Assembly (NCBI GenBank): GCA_022393335.1
Contig: JAJEKB010020044.1
Coordinates: 82,284-146,283 of the forward strand
From: Macrotrachela quadricornifera
Taxonomy: Eukaryota > Rotifera > Eurotatoria > Philodinida > Philodinidae
Length of the DNA: 64,000 nucleotides
Direction: 5' to 3'
This document shows positions 26,126-37,880 of this stretch, one piece after another; the first letter of the stretch is position 1; each line of letters opens with the position of its first letter. Made by a program: the position numbers and the translations under genes. The notes under the pieces were generated by a model. The model saw nothing but the letters and a program-made list of their open reading frames with translations. It was not told the origin of the DNA and searched no databases.

Positions 26126-27800
26126 TATTATTTTATTGAATCTATTCTGTTTACATATATGTTTATTACAATAGATATACGAATGACCTTGAATAAGATG
26201 AAAGAATCAGATGAATTCAAATTGACCTAACAAAAAAGTCAGAGTTGACCAATGATATTGCTTATTTCGTTTTCATTGTTTTTCTTTTGTCAGTTTCTTT
26301 GATGTCTATGGTGGCACCATATATGTTCATGTTCAAAAAATCAGTCATAATTATTCAACGAACAATATAAAGGGAAATTCTCTGTTTAAATATGATTTTT
26401 TTATAAGATATTAATGACTTTTATTGTATCGAATAGAAGATGATCAAATGATAGTTTATTGTAATTATTTCTTATTGTTTGAAGATAAAAATTGAGTACT
26501 TTTTGTAGAATAATACTCTTTCTACTTTTATATTATATTCATAATCAAAATATAAGCTTAGCAATCCTTGAATCAAAAAAAGTATAAACAATGTTTTTAT
26601 ACACGACTTTTTAAATATTCAATCAACCAAAGTATAATGATAAGGATTTTCATTATATTCGAAAATGAAGAGTACGAATGTATTATTTATGTTTTAAATA
26701 ATATTCCATTATATAAATAAATTATTCATAATAATAAATACAAATGTCAAGAAATTTAAGAAAGACTAGTGTTATTTCGAATGATAAAATATAAAAAATT
26801 GTTTTATTGATTTAATGACATTTTTGGACTTTAAATTTTGAGAGTATTAAAATATGTATAAACTATAAAATGAGACATATCTATTAATGCATTCGAACAA
26901 ATCATATATTTCTCTTTTTGATTTAGTTTCAATTATTGAAAAATAAACATCAACAAGTCATCGATATTCTTTATTTTCAATGTGTTCATCATTATGATGT
27001 ATTTCATTGATTTGATCTTCTCTCATATTATTAAATGAATTATTTCATTTTGCAGTATTTGGGTTATTAACTATAAAATGGCATTAACATCCTGATATAT
27101 CCTCGTATATTACATACACTATGTATTATGTCTATTTTATCAGCATAGAGTTCGTGCAGAGTCCAGGTGAGAAGCAAATGATAGTTCTTCAGATAAGAGT
27201 GTTGAAATTAAAGAAAAGTCCAATAATATGTAATGAACTGAGTATTCATATGACACATATAATATGATTTCTGAAAATGGAATAACTATATGTACAAGAG
27301 AGAACATGCAAAAATATATATTCTATAAACGAAAAAATAGTTTCAAATAGAAAATATTTATCATTGATGACAAATCACATAAAAATAATAAATTGTCAGT
27401 ATAATATAAGTCATTTATTCATATTTTGCAATCTTAGTTGAATCTATGTCTCATGTTGTTAATAAACAACATTGAAGATTATTTTAAAATTCTATCTTAC
27501 TCTTTATAAAATCAATTGTTAGATTTTCATAATTTATCTATTATAGTTTGTTTTATTCAAGTATAAATAACAACAACAACAGCAAGCGTTGTAGAACATC
27601 TTTTTGTTCTACATATATTTTTCCTCTGTAACTTCACAAACAATAAAATAAAAGCCAACAAAAGTTTTCATCATTTCGAATATTCGTATGATTTTTTCAA
27701 CTAAAAGGAAGTTGAATATGTCGAGAAGTATGTTTGAACTATCATTCACATACAATGATAAACAATAACATTAAATCTGTATTATAGAAAACTTTGTTCT
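26126..27800. other. Intergenic region upstream of the F-box gene
   Basis: AT-rich, no gene recognised. The promoter of the minus-strand F-box gene should lie near 26130-26400. Confidence 0.45.
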
Positions 27801-28515
27801 TATATAGTTGAACGAAAAATTCAGTGGAAATTACACCATACATTTACATACCGTAATAGTTAAATTACATGAAATAGTCAATAATATATATACATTCTTT
27901 GAAGATAATCGATATATTGATTTTATCACTGATATTAAGAAAGAAAAGATTTTTGTCATTGTTTCTGAAGCAATCTTTTCCAATATTCTTTCTTTATTTC
28001 AACAAATTCATTAAATTTGTTTAGTTTATATATTTTTAAAGAATATCAAAAAGCATGATGGATCAACTGAACAACATCGCAAAGTTAAAGGTAGTTTCAT
28101 TGATCTAACACAAATTTATGAAATACTTAGAAATGTCATTGCACAATGTAATTAAAATTCGATTTCTTGAAGTTTTATTGAATCAAATGATACAACATCA
28201 AAATAAAGTTTAGATGAACTCGATCCATCGTTCATATATACTCAAATAATGAAAGAAATCTTATTAACTATTCAATTTGCTAAAAAACATATACATGAAT
28301 TTATTAATATTTATTATCGTAAACAATCCATTGATCATATTCTTAACTTGAAAATATATCGATGAATTCGAAAAAATATAATACGATCATACTTCTATTT
28401 GATGGTATACACATTCATGATTTCTCTATTCGATGTTTTATCGAGCATTATGTAATATGGAAGTAGATATTATTATTAATATGGGATTTTTCTTAAAAGA
28501 TCATCATGTAAATAA
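27800..28515 (+). pseudogene. Decayed ADP-ribosyltransferase-like gene (bdelloid ART/TPR type)
   Basis: Fragments in shifting frames match, in order, the N-terminal region of a large bdelloid protein family that carries an arginine ADP-ribosyltransferase-like domain followed by TPRs. The pieces are FITDIKKEKIFVIVSEAI (about 27915), KVKGSFIDLTQIYEILRN (about 28085), LDPSFIYTQIMKEILLTI (about 28220), and VDIIINMGFFLKDHH (about 28462). An in-frame TGA interrupts the piece just before WYTHS near 28405, a TAG follows soon after, and other shifts occur. The ART catalytic part itself is missing. The family assignment is from memory of its sequence pattern; the lesions are visible in the sequence. 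Confidence 0.7.
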
Positions 28516-29040
28516 TTCTTCTTTGCTATAACCATTTGTTGTATATCTAGAAGAAGGTTTGTCTAAAATCATTTTTAACGTTTGTTACGAACTCAAGATG
28601 GTTTAAAACAGGTCAAAAAAATCTAACAAGCGGATTTCGGCAAAAACCGATACAATTTGACAAAATTCTGTTGGATCCAAGGGGGAACAAATTGATTTCA
28701 ACTGTTGAAATCATTTGATAAAAAGTCATTCGATCAAATTTGTTGGATGGTATCTCTAGTCCATGTGCATTAATAACTTTTAAACCTACCACAAAAAGAA
28801 AATACAAGCCATTCCTATGTCACATTTTTTCTTTTTACATAAAAAGACCTGTGTGTTACTTTACGGTAGAGAGAAGAAAGAATACAGTGAATAGACCTGT
28901 AACCTATATAGAAAAAAAGTGAATTAAAATATGTCGCATGGTATGCTTCATCACTATGTAATAACTAACAACACCCCCTTTTTTTCTCATCTATATAACA
29001 AGGTAATATTATGTGTTTACAGTACGAAATCATTCGACCA
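28516..29040. other. Unassigned AT-rich stretch
   Basis: No coding or repeat feature supported between the two pseudogenes; short open frames lack family motifs. Confidence 0.35.
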
Positions 29041-29360
29041 CTATGGCAAGTACTGTTACTGAATTGTTAGGTGAACAACTTCTTCAACATAACGAATCTA
29101 ACAATAAATCAACTCAAATATGAACAAATGAACTGAAAGGAAAATTTGTTGGACTTTATTTCTCGTTTATTTGTTATTAAACTATTCAGGCAAACTTGTC
29201 TTGACTTTTTTTAAGAGCTCATTAGTGTCCACCATGCCGAAATTTTACACCAAAATTAGCTGATATTTTCGAAGAACTTAATAAGGATATTAAAGATAAA
29301 TTAGATATTGTTTTTATTTCACGTGATCATGATCAAACTTCTTTTGATCCATCTATGAGG
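29041..29360 (+). pseudogene. 5' fragment of a nucleoredoxin-like gene with a stop at the active site
   Basis: An ATG at 29041 opens MASTVTELLGEQLL, typical of the start of bdelloid nucleoredoxin-like proteins. After a stop (TGA near 29121) and an intron-like gap, LKGKFVGLYFS is followed in another frame by AH*CPPCRNFTPKLADIF and DIVFISRDHDQTSFD. The thioredoxin-fold active site WCPPC has its Trp codon turned into TAG (about 29224), while CPPC is intact. Similarity stops near 29350. The active form would be a cytosolic/nuclear disulfide oxidoreductase; this copy is clearly dead. Confidence 0.75.
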
Positions 29361-29864
29361 AAGATTTGAATTTCAAAGTCAAGAAGGCTGAATCTGTCAG
29401 TTGAAAGCGCACTGGCCATAGTGTATAAAACAGATGTCATCAAGCTCCAAATGCTTAGTTATGAAATAGCGCTGACATTGTTTTCTCCTTCAAATAGGCG
29501 CTAATAAAAAAGAAGGTGATTGGATCACTATAGACAACCCGTTACTATGTATTGATCAATAGATCTGATTGGTTCAAATTCGGAAGTAATGGATAAAATT
29601 TGACATGCTCTTTCAGAATATGAGCTTTACAGAAGGTTTCAATTATCATACAGATTGTTGTCTTGTAAGGAAGCAGATATTTGACATGTTTGTTATTCTC
29701 TTTCTGATAATTTTATTATAAAATAATGTCATTTTACAATGTAACGTTTCGTTGTTGAAAATAATTTTGTCAGACAAATTTAGTAAAAAAGGTGAACACA
29801 CAATTTGAGACAAAAATATAAATATATGAAAGGCAATGATGATGGTTAGCCTATTCATTGTTCT
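29361..29864. other. Unassigned stretch between gene remnants
   Basis: I see no further nucleoredoxin similarity and no other gene. It may be more decayed transposon. Confidence 0.3.
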
Positions 29865-30110
29865 GTTTAGAACGAATAACTCGACTGAAGCATACTATCG
29901 AAGTATCAACTCACTGTTTCAATATGCTGATCCAGCATTATAGGTATTCCCGAAAAAACTAATTGATGAGTACCCATCTGGATATTTTATAGATCTGTAC
30001 CGATCAACCACGAAAAAAGAAAAAATTAAATGAGCGATTCGAAAGACGACTACTGAATCTACTAAATAATCTGCATCAAAATGTTTTGGTTCAGATTGAC
30101 TCTATCGCAT
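29865..30110 (+). pseudogene. Probable MULE-type transposase remnant
   Basis: A frame beginning at about 29870 reads RTNNSTEAYYRSINSLFQ, then a stop, then VFPKKLIDEYPSGYF. RTNNSxEaxxxxxxSxF is a common motif near the C-terminus of MULE-like (FLYWCH-associated) transposases. Only about 60 codons remain and they hold a stop. Assignment is tentative. Confidence 0.4.
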
Positions 30111-30647
30111 ACAACATTTCATTGTAACATTCAATTCAATATTTCTCTTAAATAAATTTGTAAAAAAAAAATAATCATTGAAATAACTCAATATTCGTGT
30201 TAATTGGTCGATATGCTCAACTTTCCGGTATTCATCTTTCTTGCATTTAATTTTCATCAACTTCTGTTGCACAGCTTAGCTTTCCACATTCATGCCAATT
30301 TCTGGGCCCAAAACTTGCCCAACTCTTTTCTAAAGCTCTATACAACTTTAAGAACTACTATTTTACGAAATGACAGATCACATATGTATGTATATACGCA
30401 AACAGTTAGACTGTGGAAAAAAATATTTTAATATATGTTCATCTGGCTTCCCATTGTATTCAGATACAGTGTTCAAGATTTCATAGTAAGTAAATCACCT
30501 TGACTAGTCAATACTATCCAGCTAAATCAAAGTTAATGATAGTCTTTAAGCATTAAACTGTAATTGAGCTTCAAAACCCTATTGCCTTGGATAATAATTA
30601 TCCGACTGCCGGAAAAAAACATGATTTTTCAGAAATTCTCGTATACT
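30111..30647. other. Unassigned AT-rich stretch
   Basis: No supported gene. Directly precedes the second copy of the 15.8-16.5 kb repeat. Confidence 0.35.
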
Positions 30648-31358
30648 TCGTCAACGATATAAGGAGTTGAAAATTTTTTCTCGTTTATTGAGGAAATTAT
30701 CTTTGTCAGTCTATCCAGAAAGAAGTTCTAATTTCTTCTAAATCAATATTTTATCCATGAGTATTATCGAAAAATATCCAAGCTCGTTTTCCTAAAGGTT
30801 ATTTAGTTCATTATTAATTCTGTTAGTCATTTTTCGCATCATTTAAAGGTTTTTTTGATTTTTTTTTCGTTTTGTCGAGCAGACAAAGTTGCATAACTTA
30901 TGTGAAATTCAGCGCGAGCATTTTCGAAACGAATAAATAACGAATAATTTACTAAAAAAACTGACATCTTTTTTGACTAAAAAGAATCATTCATCGTAGA
31001 CAGTGTTTAATAAATAACTTTCGATCAGCACATTGAAGTATAATTAGTAAATGGCTGATTTTGTCCAGCTTTCGATGCTCTATCTTCTAATATACTATAC
31101 TAATAATTAATTTGTTTAATTTATTGCGATTTAAAAATAACTCAATTTCTTCGGCACGATTTTTGACAGTGTTTTACAAATGAACTAGACCACGGTGAAA
31201 AGTTGGATTAAACTAACTTCTCACCAGCTCAACTGAATTAGCTAAAAAATTTGGATTTAAAGGTTTCGATGATGCTGAACAAGATGATAGTATCAAATCA
31301 AACAACTAAATTTTGACAAATGCTTCGATATATATAGTATGATGCTTGATGGTCTCAC
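30648..31358. repeat. Second copy of a ~710-bp transposon-end repeat
   Basis: This matches 15825-16528 in the same orientation with scattered substitutions and short indels, including shared words such as CATTTTTCGCATCATTTAAA and CGATCAGCAC. Unlike copy 1 it keeps the intact terminus GATGGTCTCAC (31348-31358), which is the inverted match of the left end of copy 1 at 14820. The left half of the element is absent here. No coding capacity. Confidence 0.8.
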
Positions 31359-33016
31359 AGATGCTCTATTAATAGCTGCTCTAGAAATTTTTACTCTTCT
31401 GTATTTAGATTCGAGATTGACTGCAACTTGAAATTGAACTTAAATTTGAATCTAAACTTTGTAAGCCTATATTCTACAGTTGCTAAACTATTTCAAAAAT
31501 GAAGAGGATGAGCAAGCATTTCGTTATCATGCATGATTTTCTGTTGACTATCGATTAAATAAAAAATCTCATGAGTATAGTATACTAAGTGCAGCATAAA
31601 GCTTGTCGAATTTTTATATTTTTCAACTATTCCTATAAACGAACTATACAATCTTGATCTTTTTCCTCAAAAAATTCGAAATGAAAAGTTTGATAAAAAC
31701 TGTAAATCAATAAAGACTTCGTGATTTATAGTTTTTATAGAGCTTGTCATAGTGCATCTTTCAAAACAGAAATTGAGATTATACGATTTATCTGTGGTGA
31801 TATGATTGAAAAATACTGAATGGTGTAAGATTTATGTTGTACTAGATGTATAATACAAATCATGTGTAATATAGAGTAATTTAAAAAAAAAAGCTTGCGT
31901 AATCAGTGTTTATCATCATATTCTTTCATTTTGATTTTTTAAAGAAAAAACACATCATTAGAAAATCCTATTTCAAACTTCTATTCGTTCACTTTTATTA
32001 AAACACACGGTGAAACATCTTTTTTCTATGAAGTTTACAAAATTAGTCAGAAAAATTTAATCAATTTTTGTTCTCACTTTATTAAAGAATATTTCTAAAG
32101 CATTCATATTCACTATATTTTCACAGATCATTTAATCGTAGTCTAGCATATATTGTCATCGATTTTATGTCAAGCGAATTGACTGATCATGCTGCTTATA
32201 TACTTGTCGTCATTATATCATGCCCAGATTCTTATAAATGTTTTGAAGCATTAATTGTCAGTATAAACACTGAAGTCTGACGTATTTTGAATAATTTTAC
32301 TTGAATTTCTTTTAATATAATTTCATTATTTTAAAGAGTATACTGGTAAATAGTTTCGTTTGTCATAGTTACAAAGTGCACTTATGACGATTACTATTGT
32401 TTTGATATTTAAAAAGTTTTATTTGTTTTAACTTTTATATTATGTGCGTAATAGTCGATAATGCAGTATTTATATCTCAATGGATCACATTGATCTATCT
32501 TACATCCCTACTGCAACCATACAATTTAGAATTTTGTTTCTTTGATAAATTCACTGTAGAAAATGTAAGTAGTAATAAAAACATTATCTAAAGAACTTGG
32601 TAAAAAGTCTATGATTATTTATCAACGTTTAACACAAATATGTCATAAAGTCATCATCTTAAAAAAATAAAATGTATCAAATAAGGCCAATCAATTTTGA
32701 ATTAACTTTTGTTTTTGCAGACTATAGTGTTTTCCAACAAGTACAATGTTTTAATAAAATATTCAATAGAATAAAGAGTTTTGATATAGTGCGACATCTA
32801 ATAAATGTACGTTATTGATTTTCGAGGATAAAATAATTTCATAATGGCGATATTATTTGGTAAAACATGGTCCATTGACTAGTTGCAAAAAAAAGGGCGT
32901 AGGAATAAACAGTAGCCGAAAAAGCACGAGTCCTCTGTTTGTTTTATTTCTTATTATTGGTATTATCATATTTTCGTTTTTCAATTCTGTTTTGTTATAT
33001 ATATATAATTATTATA
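31359..33016. other. Intergenic region upstream of UBE2J2
   Basis: AT-rich, no supported gene. Some stretches (about 32100-32280) have a coding-like base pattern but are full of stops. The last 200 bases include the likely promoter and 5' UTR of the next gene. Confidence 0.4.
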
Positions 33017-33832
33017 ATGTCTATGAAATCAAATTCAGCTTTTCAACGTCTTCAAGCTGAATATCGTCGTTTAGCTAAAGATCCGATTCCATATTTAACA
33101 GCTCAACCTTTATCATCTAATCTATTAGAATGGCGTTATGTTGTACGAGGACCAACTGATACTCCATTTGAAGGTGGAATTTATCAAGGAAAAATTGTTT
33201 TCCCCTTTGAATATCCATATAAACCACCAAGTAAAATTTAAACATATTTAATTGATTAAATTTAATTATTTATTAGGTATCTATATGTTAACACCTAATG
33301 GAAGATTTAAAACTAATACAAGTTTATGTTTATCAATAACAGCATTTCATCCTGATTCATGGAATCCATCATGGTAAATTAATATTGCTTTTATTAAATA
33401 AAAATATTGTTTGTTTTTTTTATTTATTCTTTTAAAAGGTCAATATCATCAATATTAAATGGTTTTTTAAGTTTTATGTGTGATACAAGCACAACACTTG
33501 GTAGTATAGAAACAACATATGCACAAAAACGTAAATTTGCTTATGATTCATTAGCATTTAATATTCAAGATTCAATATTTTGTGAATTATTTCCTGATAT
33601 AACAAATGAAATAAAAAAAATTTTAGATGAACGAACTGCAAAATTATCATCAATAAACTCAATTAATAATAATGATCAAGAACAATCAATGGTATCATCA
33701 ACATTAAATAGTGGTTCAACATCAACATCTTGGTTAAATAATCTTATTGGAAATTTAATGATACTAGCTTTATTAGCTGTATTTGCTATTGTCGTTCGAT
33801 TTATTCTTAATTCTACTGCCGAAATACAGTAA
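33017..33832 (+). CDS. UBE2J2: Ubiquitin-conjugating enzyme E2 J2, 3 exons
   Basis: This is a tail-anchored ER E2 enzyme that passes ubiquitin to ER-associated-degradation ligases. Exons 33017-33230, 33277-33373 and 33439-33832 are separated by introns of 46 and 65 nt; phases 1 and 2 are consistent, giving 234 residues (human UBE2J2 has 259). The UBC fold covers residues 7-160 or so: RLQAEYRRLAKDP at the start, WRYVVRGPTDTPFEGGIYQG, then TPNGRFKTNTSLCLS with the catalytic Cys at about residue 89, then FHPDSWNPSWSI. As in other J-type enzymes the usual HPN motif is replaced (TPN here). A hydrophobic segment near the C-terminus (LMILALLAVFAIVVRFIL) is the tail anchor. The start codon was chosen as the Met just before the UBC fold. 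AATAAA-type signals follow the stop, within the short gap before the NEK gene. Confidence 0.95.
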
Positions 33833-33968
33833 AAGAAAGAAAATTTAACATAAAACATAATTATTCTATTCTTTTTTTTTTCTCAATGTATAAATAAATA
33901 AAAATGAAATGAAAAGAAAAAAGAGAATTCATCTTTTTTTTTTTCTTTTTCTTTCTTTAGTTTCAGAT
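33833..33968 (+). promoter_or_regulatory. Short intergenic gap UBE2J2-NEK with 3' end signal and possible splice acceptor
   Basis: Only 136 bases separate the UBE2J2 stop from the NEK start codon. The gap has overlapping AATAAA words near 33892-33901, then a pyrimidine tract ending TTTCAG two bases before the ATG. That order (3' end signal, then an acceptor) is what an operon resolved by spliced-leader trans-splicing would show, but a small separate promoter plus 5' UTR intron fits equally well. Confidence 0.35.
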
Positions 33969-36139
33969 ATGAGTATCCTGAATAATGTTATTGGCCCATT
34001 ATCAGCTCAAGGTGTTGCCGATCCATATGTAGCATTAGGAAATTTTGAGATAATTAGAAAACTTGGTAATGGACATTTTTCTGTTGTTTTTGCTGCTCGA
34101 AATCGTTTTACTGGTGTTAATGTTGCTTTAAAAAAAGTTGAAGTAAGATTAGTTTTTTATTTATAATAATAAATATTTCATATTAATTTATTATTTTAGT
34201 TAAGTAAAATGACCGATGCTAAAGCTATTGATGATTGCAAACGTGAAATAAGTTTACTTCAAGTATAAATTTTTTTTTTTATTTCAATAAAACTTTTTAT
34301 TGAAATTATTATTTTTAGCAACTTAATCATCCAAATGTAATTAAATATATATCTCACTTTGTTGAAGAAAATGATCTGTATATTATTTTAGTAAGATTTA
34401 ATATATTTAATATAATAAGTAAACTAAACTTTGTTTCTTTTTTTTATTCTTTAAATTAAGGAATTAGCTAGTGCAGGTGATTTAGCACAAATGATAAAAC
34501 ATTTTATTAAAACAAATAAAAGAATGACTGAAAAAACAATATGGAAATTTTTTAGTCAAATTACTAGTGGTCTTGAACATATGCATTTAAAACGAATTAT
34601 GCATCGAGGTTAGAAATATTAAAAAAAAACAACTAATTTTAATTTCATTCTTTTAAATAATAGATATTAAACCTGCAAATATATTTGTAAGTGCTGAAGG
34701 TATTGTTCGATTAGGTGATCTTGGATTAAGTTAGTATTTATTTTATTTTGTTTTATTTTTTTTAATTAATTTGATTTTATTTAAATAATAAAAAGGTCGT
34801 TTTTTTGGTTCACAAACAACTTCAGTTTATTCAATGGTTGGAACACCGTAAGATTTTATTTTGTTAAAAGTAAATAAACTAAATAATTATTTTAAAATAA
34901 ATTATAGATATTATATGTCTCCAGAACGTATTAATGAGCATGGTCTTAGTTATAATTTTCGATCTGATATTTGGTCTCTTGGTTGTATCTTATATGAGGT
35001 AAGAAGAAATTTTATTTTTATTAAATATTTAGTTGTTTTTTTTAGATGGCAGCACTTCGTTCTCCATTCTATGGTGAAAATTTGAATCTCATGTCATTAC
35101 GTCAAAAAATATTAGCACTTGATTATGTACCATTACCAGCAAATGTTTTTTCCCATGAAGTTTGTATTTATTTTCAATTTTATTTATATATATACATATA
35201 TCATAGATCAATCTAGGATTTATCGAAATCATTCTAAACTATAATGATCAGTAATTTAAATCATAGTTAACCTATACTGAACTAAAAAATTTATCATATA
35301 ATTTACAAAAATTATATAAAATTTTATTGAGCAAAAAACTTGATGTATTTTACAAACATATTACGGATAATTTCCATATATAAAAATTACGTTTTTTCAT
35401 CATGAAAGAAATTCTATATTAATGTTTGTCTTTTTTTTATCAATTTTTATCTGTTTCAATGTATTGATGATATTGCCGTATAACAATGTTGTTATCATCG
35501 ATTGTCTTACATGTATAAGGATGAAGTGTTCTTGTATATGCGATACTTACAATGTAGAATCTATGCTGTTGACATTTGTCAGTATCGTTGATAAGAACTT
35601 CTTTCGCCAAAATTTCAGTGATATCATCACTTTTCATGATAATTATTCTGTGTTTACTATTTAATTATTATATATTGTTTTTATGCAAACATATATCAAC
35701 ATCTTATTCTTAATCTATTCATTCTCCTTCATCACATTTTATAATGAATTATAAACTTATAATAAAAGGACAACAAATTATTTCTATAGTACAGGTCAAA
35801 TATGTCACTGAGAAAATTTATTTCAGTTTAGATTCGACAAACTATAGGTTGATCATCTACAGAGAAAAATCTCTTCAATTATTCTAAACTTTATGAATGA
35901 TCTAGAAAAACGTATAATATGTATATATTTAATGTTTTTAGCTTCGTCACCTTGTTGCAAGATGTCTTGTATTAGATCCTGAACAACGACCAGATATAAC
36001 TGAAGTTAATAATATAGCTCAAATGATGTATGCAAGATGTGTTGAACAAGCAAATATAAATAATAATACACCAACACCAACACCATCATCACGTAATGAT
36101 TCAGCTAGTGGAAGTATCACACCTGTTAATAATCATTAA
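33969..36139 (+). CDS. NEK7: NIMA-related Ser/Thr kinase, NEK6/NEK7 type, 9 exons
   Basis: NEK6 and NEK7 act downstream of NEK9 in mitotic spindle formation and cytokinesis. Exons are 33969-34142, 34200-34262, 34319-34390, 34461-34608, 34664-34729, 34796-34847, 34908-34998, 35046-35159 and 35942-36139; every junction is GT/AG and in frame, giving 325 residues (human NEK7 302). The kinase domain fills nearly the whole protein: glycine loop GNGHFS at 33-38, catalytic Lys in VALKK near residue 55, HRDIKPAN, DLG in place of DFG as in vertebrate NEK6/7, the activation segment SMVGTPYYMSPERI, and SDIWSLGCILYE. A short N-terminal extension and a Thr/Pro/Ser tail (TPTPTPSS) flank it; there is no coiled coil, again as in NEK6/7. 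The last intron is 782 nt against 50-70 for the others. It looks intact. Confidence 0.94.
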
Positions 36140-37880
36140 ATATTTGATTTATTTATATTGTGATATTCAGTTTTCTTTTTCATATAACCGTCCATTTTAA
36201 ATACAATGAGAATAAATAGATTTTTATTTGTTGACCGGTATTTTTTTTTTTTTATTATCCTTTTTTGTCTTTTCGAACAAAACATAAACGATAATTAATT
36301 ATATTATTGTTGTATATTTCATTTTATATTTTTAAAAAAAAATTTATTGATTTATACTATTTTCTTTTATTATATACACTTAACATTTCTATTTGTAGAG
36401 AACATTTTATAATTATTTTTTCTTCTTCTTCGTCGTTTTTTTTTTTGTTTTAATTGATTTTGTGTTTTTCTTTTTCTTTTTCATCTTTTATGAATTTTTT
36501 AAATGTGTTGGAAAAGAACAACGAATGAGAAATATAAGTATTTACATGTAACAGAATAGGAGAAAATTTTTAATGATATAAAGTCAAGTTTATTATTAAA
36601 TTAAATAATAATTTTTAAAGAAAATTATGATTAAATAAGTTAATAGATGAAGATGAACATGTTGTGATAATTCTCTATAGAATAATGAATAGAACAAAGT
36701 TTGTAATGCTTGTTCAATATTTTCAAATTTGATTATTTAGGGTCACTATATGCGATTTTTGACATTCTACTCTGCGATGAAAGCGGCACATAAAATTCTT
36801 TTTTTATTCTGCTTGATTCTTACAGCAGAGCCCATAAACGGAAATTTTTCATTTTATGTAAAGCAACATTGAGATGACTATACTATGGAATAAAATGGCA
36901 ATATTTATTGTGATTATAAACAACCAAGAAAGTACAATACAATATAAATAAAATATAAGTAAAACAGGCAGATGAGATAAATAAAAATTTTGTTTATAAT
37001 AAAAAAATAAAATATATGTAATATTAAACGTTTTTACATTCTTCTATTTAGGAAAAGAATGATTTTAAAAACAAAATATATTACGATAATGAAAACAAAG
37101 TGTCTTCGTTATGTCAGAAGATATCTCTTCTGTCATAAAGAATGTTTCATTCTATCATGTACTATCACATTGATGATAGTATATAGAAATAATCAATACA
37201 TCTCGAATAAAAGAATATAAGCAGCAACAACGAAAGACATAATGAACAACCTTGTACAATCAACTTTAACAATGAGGAGGAGGGAAAGACACGAAATTTA
37301 AATAGAGAAATAAAGGATGAAATAAATTTTATATGTGTTATACGTGATTATTCGATCAAACAATAAGTATTAAGACATTAACAAAGTATATATGGCGTGT
37401 CGTACCAATATTTTCAGAAAAAAATCCTTTTTTAACTATTTTTTAGCAAATATAGTTAATTTAATGGGTTAACCAAGGATCAACCATGGATCGAAATCTA
37501 AGTTTAAAATTGGATAATTGGGAGCGGATTGAGATCATTCAAATAATTTGGTCAACCCAATATATTGAGTTTGGATAAATCTATGAATACTCTAATCTAA
37601 CAGCTTCTGATATTGACTAAATCCATTCAGTATTTTCAATCCGTTGAGATAATTCATTAAGATATTATAAAGTGTTATCATCATTTTAATTTATGTTTGA
37701 TAAACCATTTTTTTCCAATAAATTTTTATCAAAAGAATGTTGAACTATCTAGAATAATTGTTTCTTTTTATGAGAATAATGATTTGATAGAAGATGAAAA
37801 GTTTTTAGTTTTTTTAATGTTAAAACTCAATGTTTATTGAGTGAATATTAAAGAAATTTCATTATATAATTTATTACATT
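36140..37880. other. Intergenic region downstream of NEK
   Basis: Poly-T and AT-rich tracts with no gene. An AATAAA-type signal near 36212 probably ends the kinase transcript. Confidence 0.45.

Noticed and set aside
35422..35664. Plus-strand 80-codon frame inside the last NEK intron
   Set aside because: No family motif, opposing overlapping frames and AT-rich context; the intron borders are canonical, so it is treated as non-coding.
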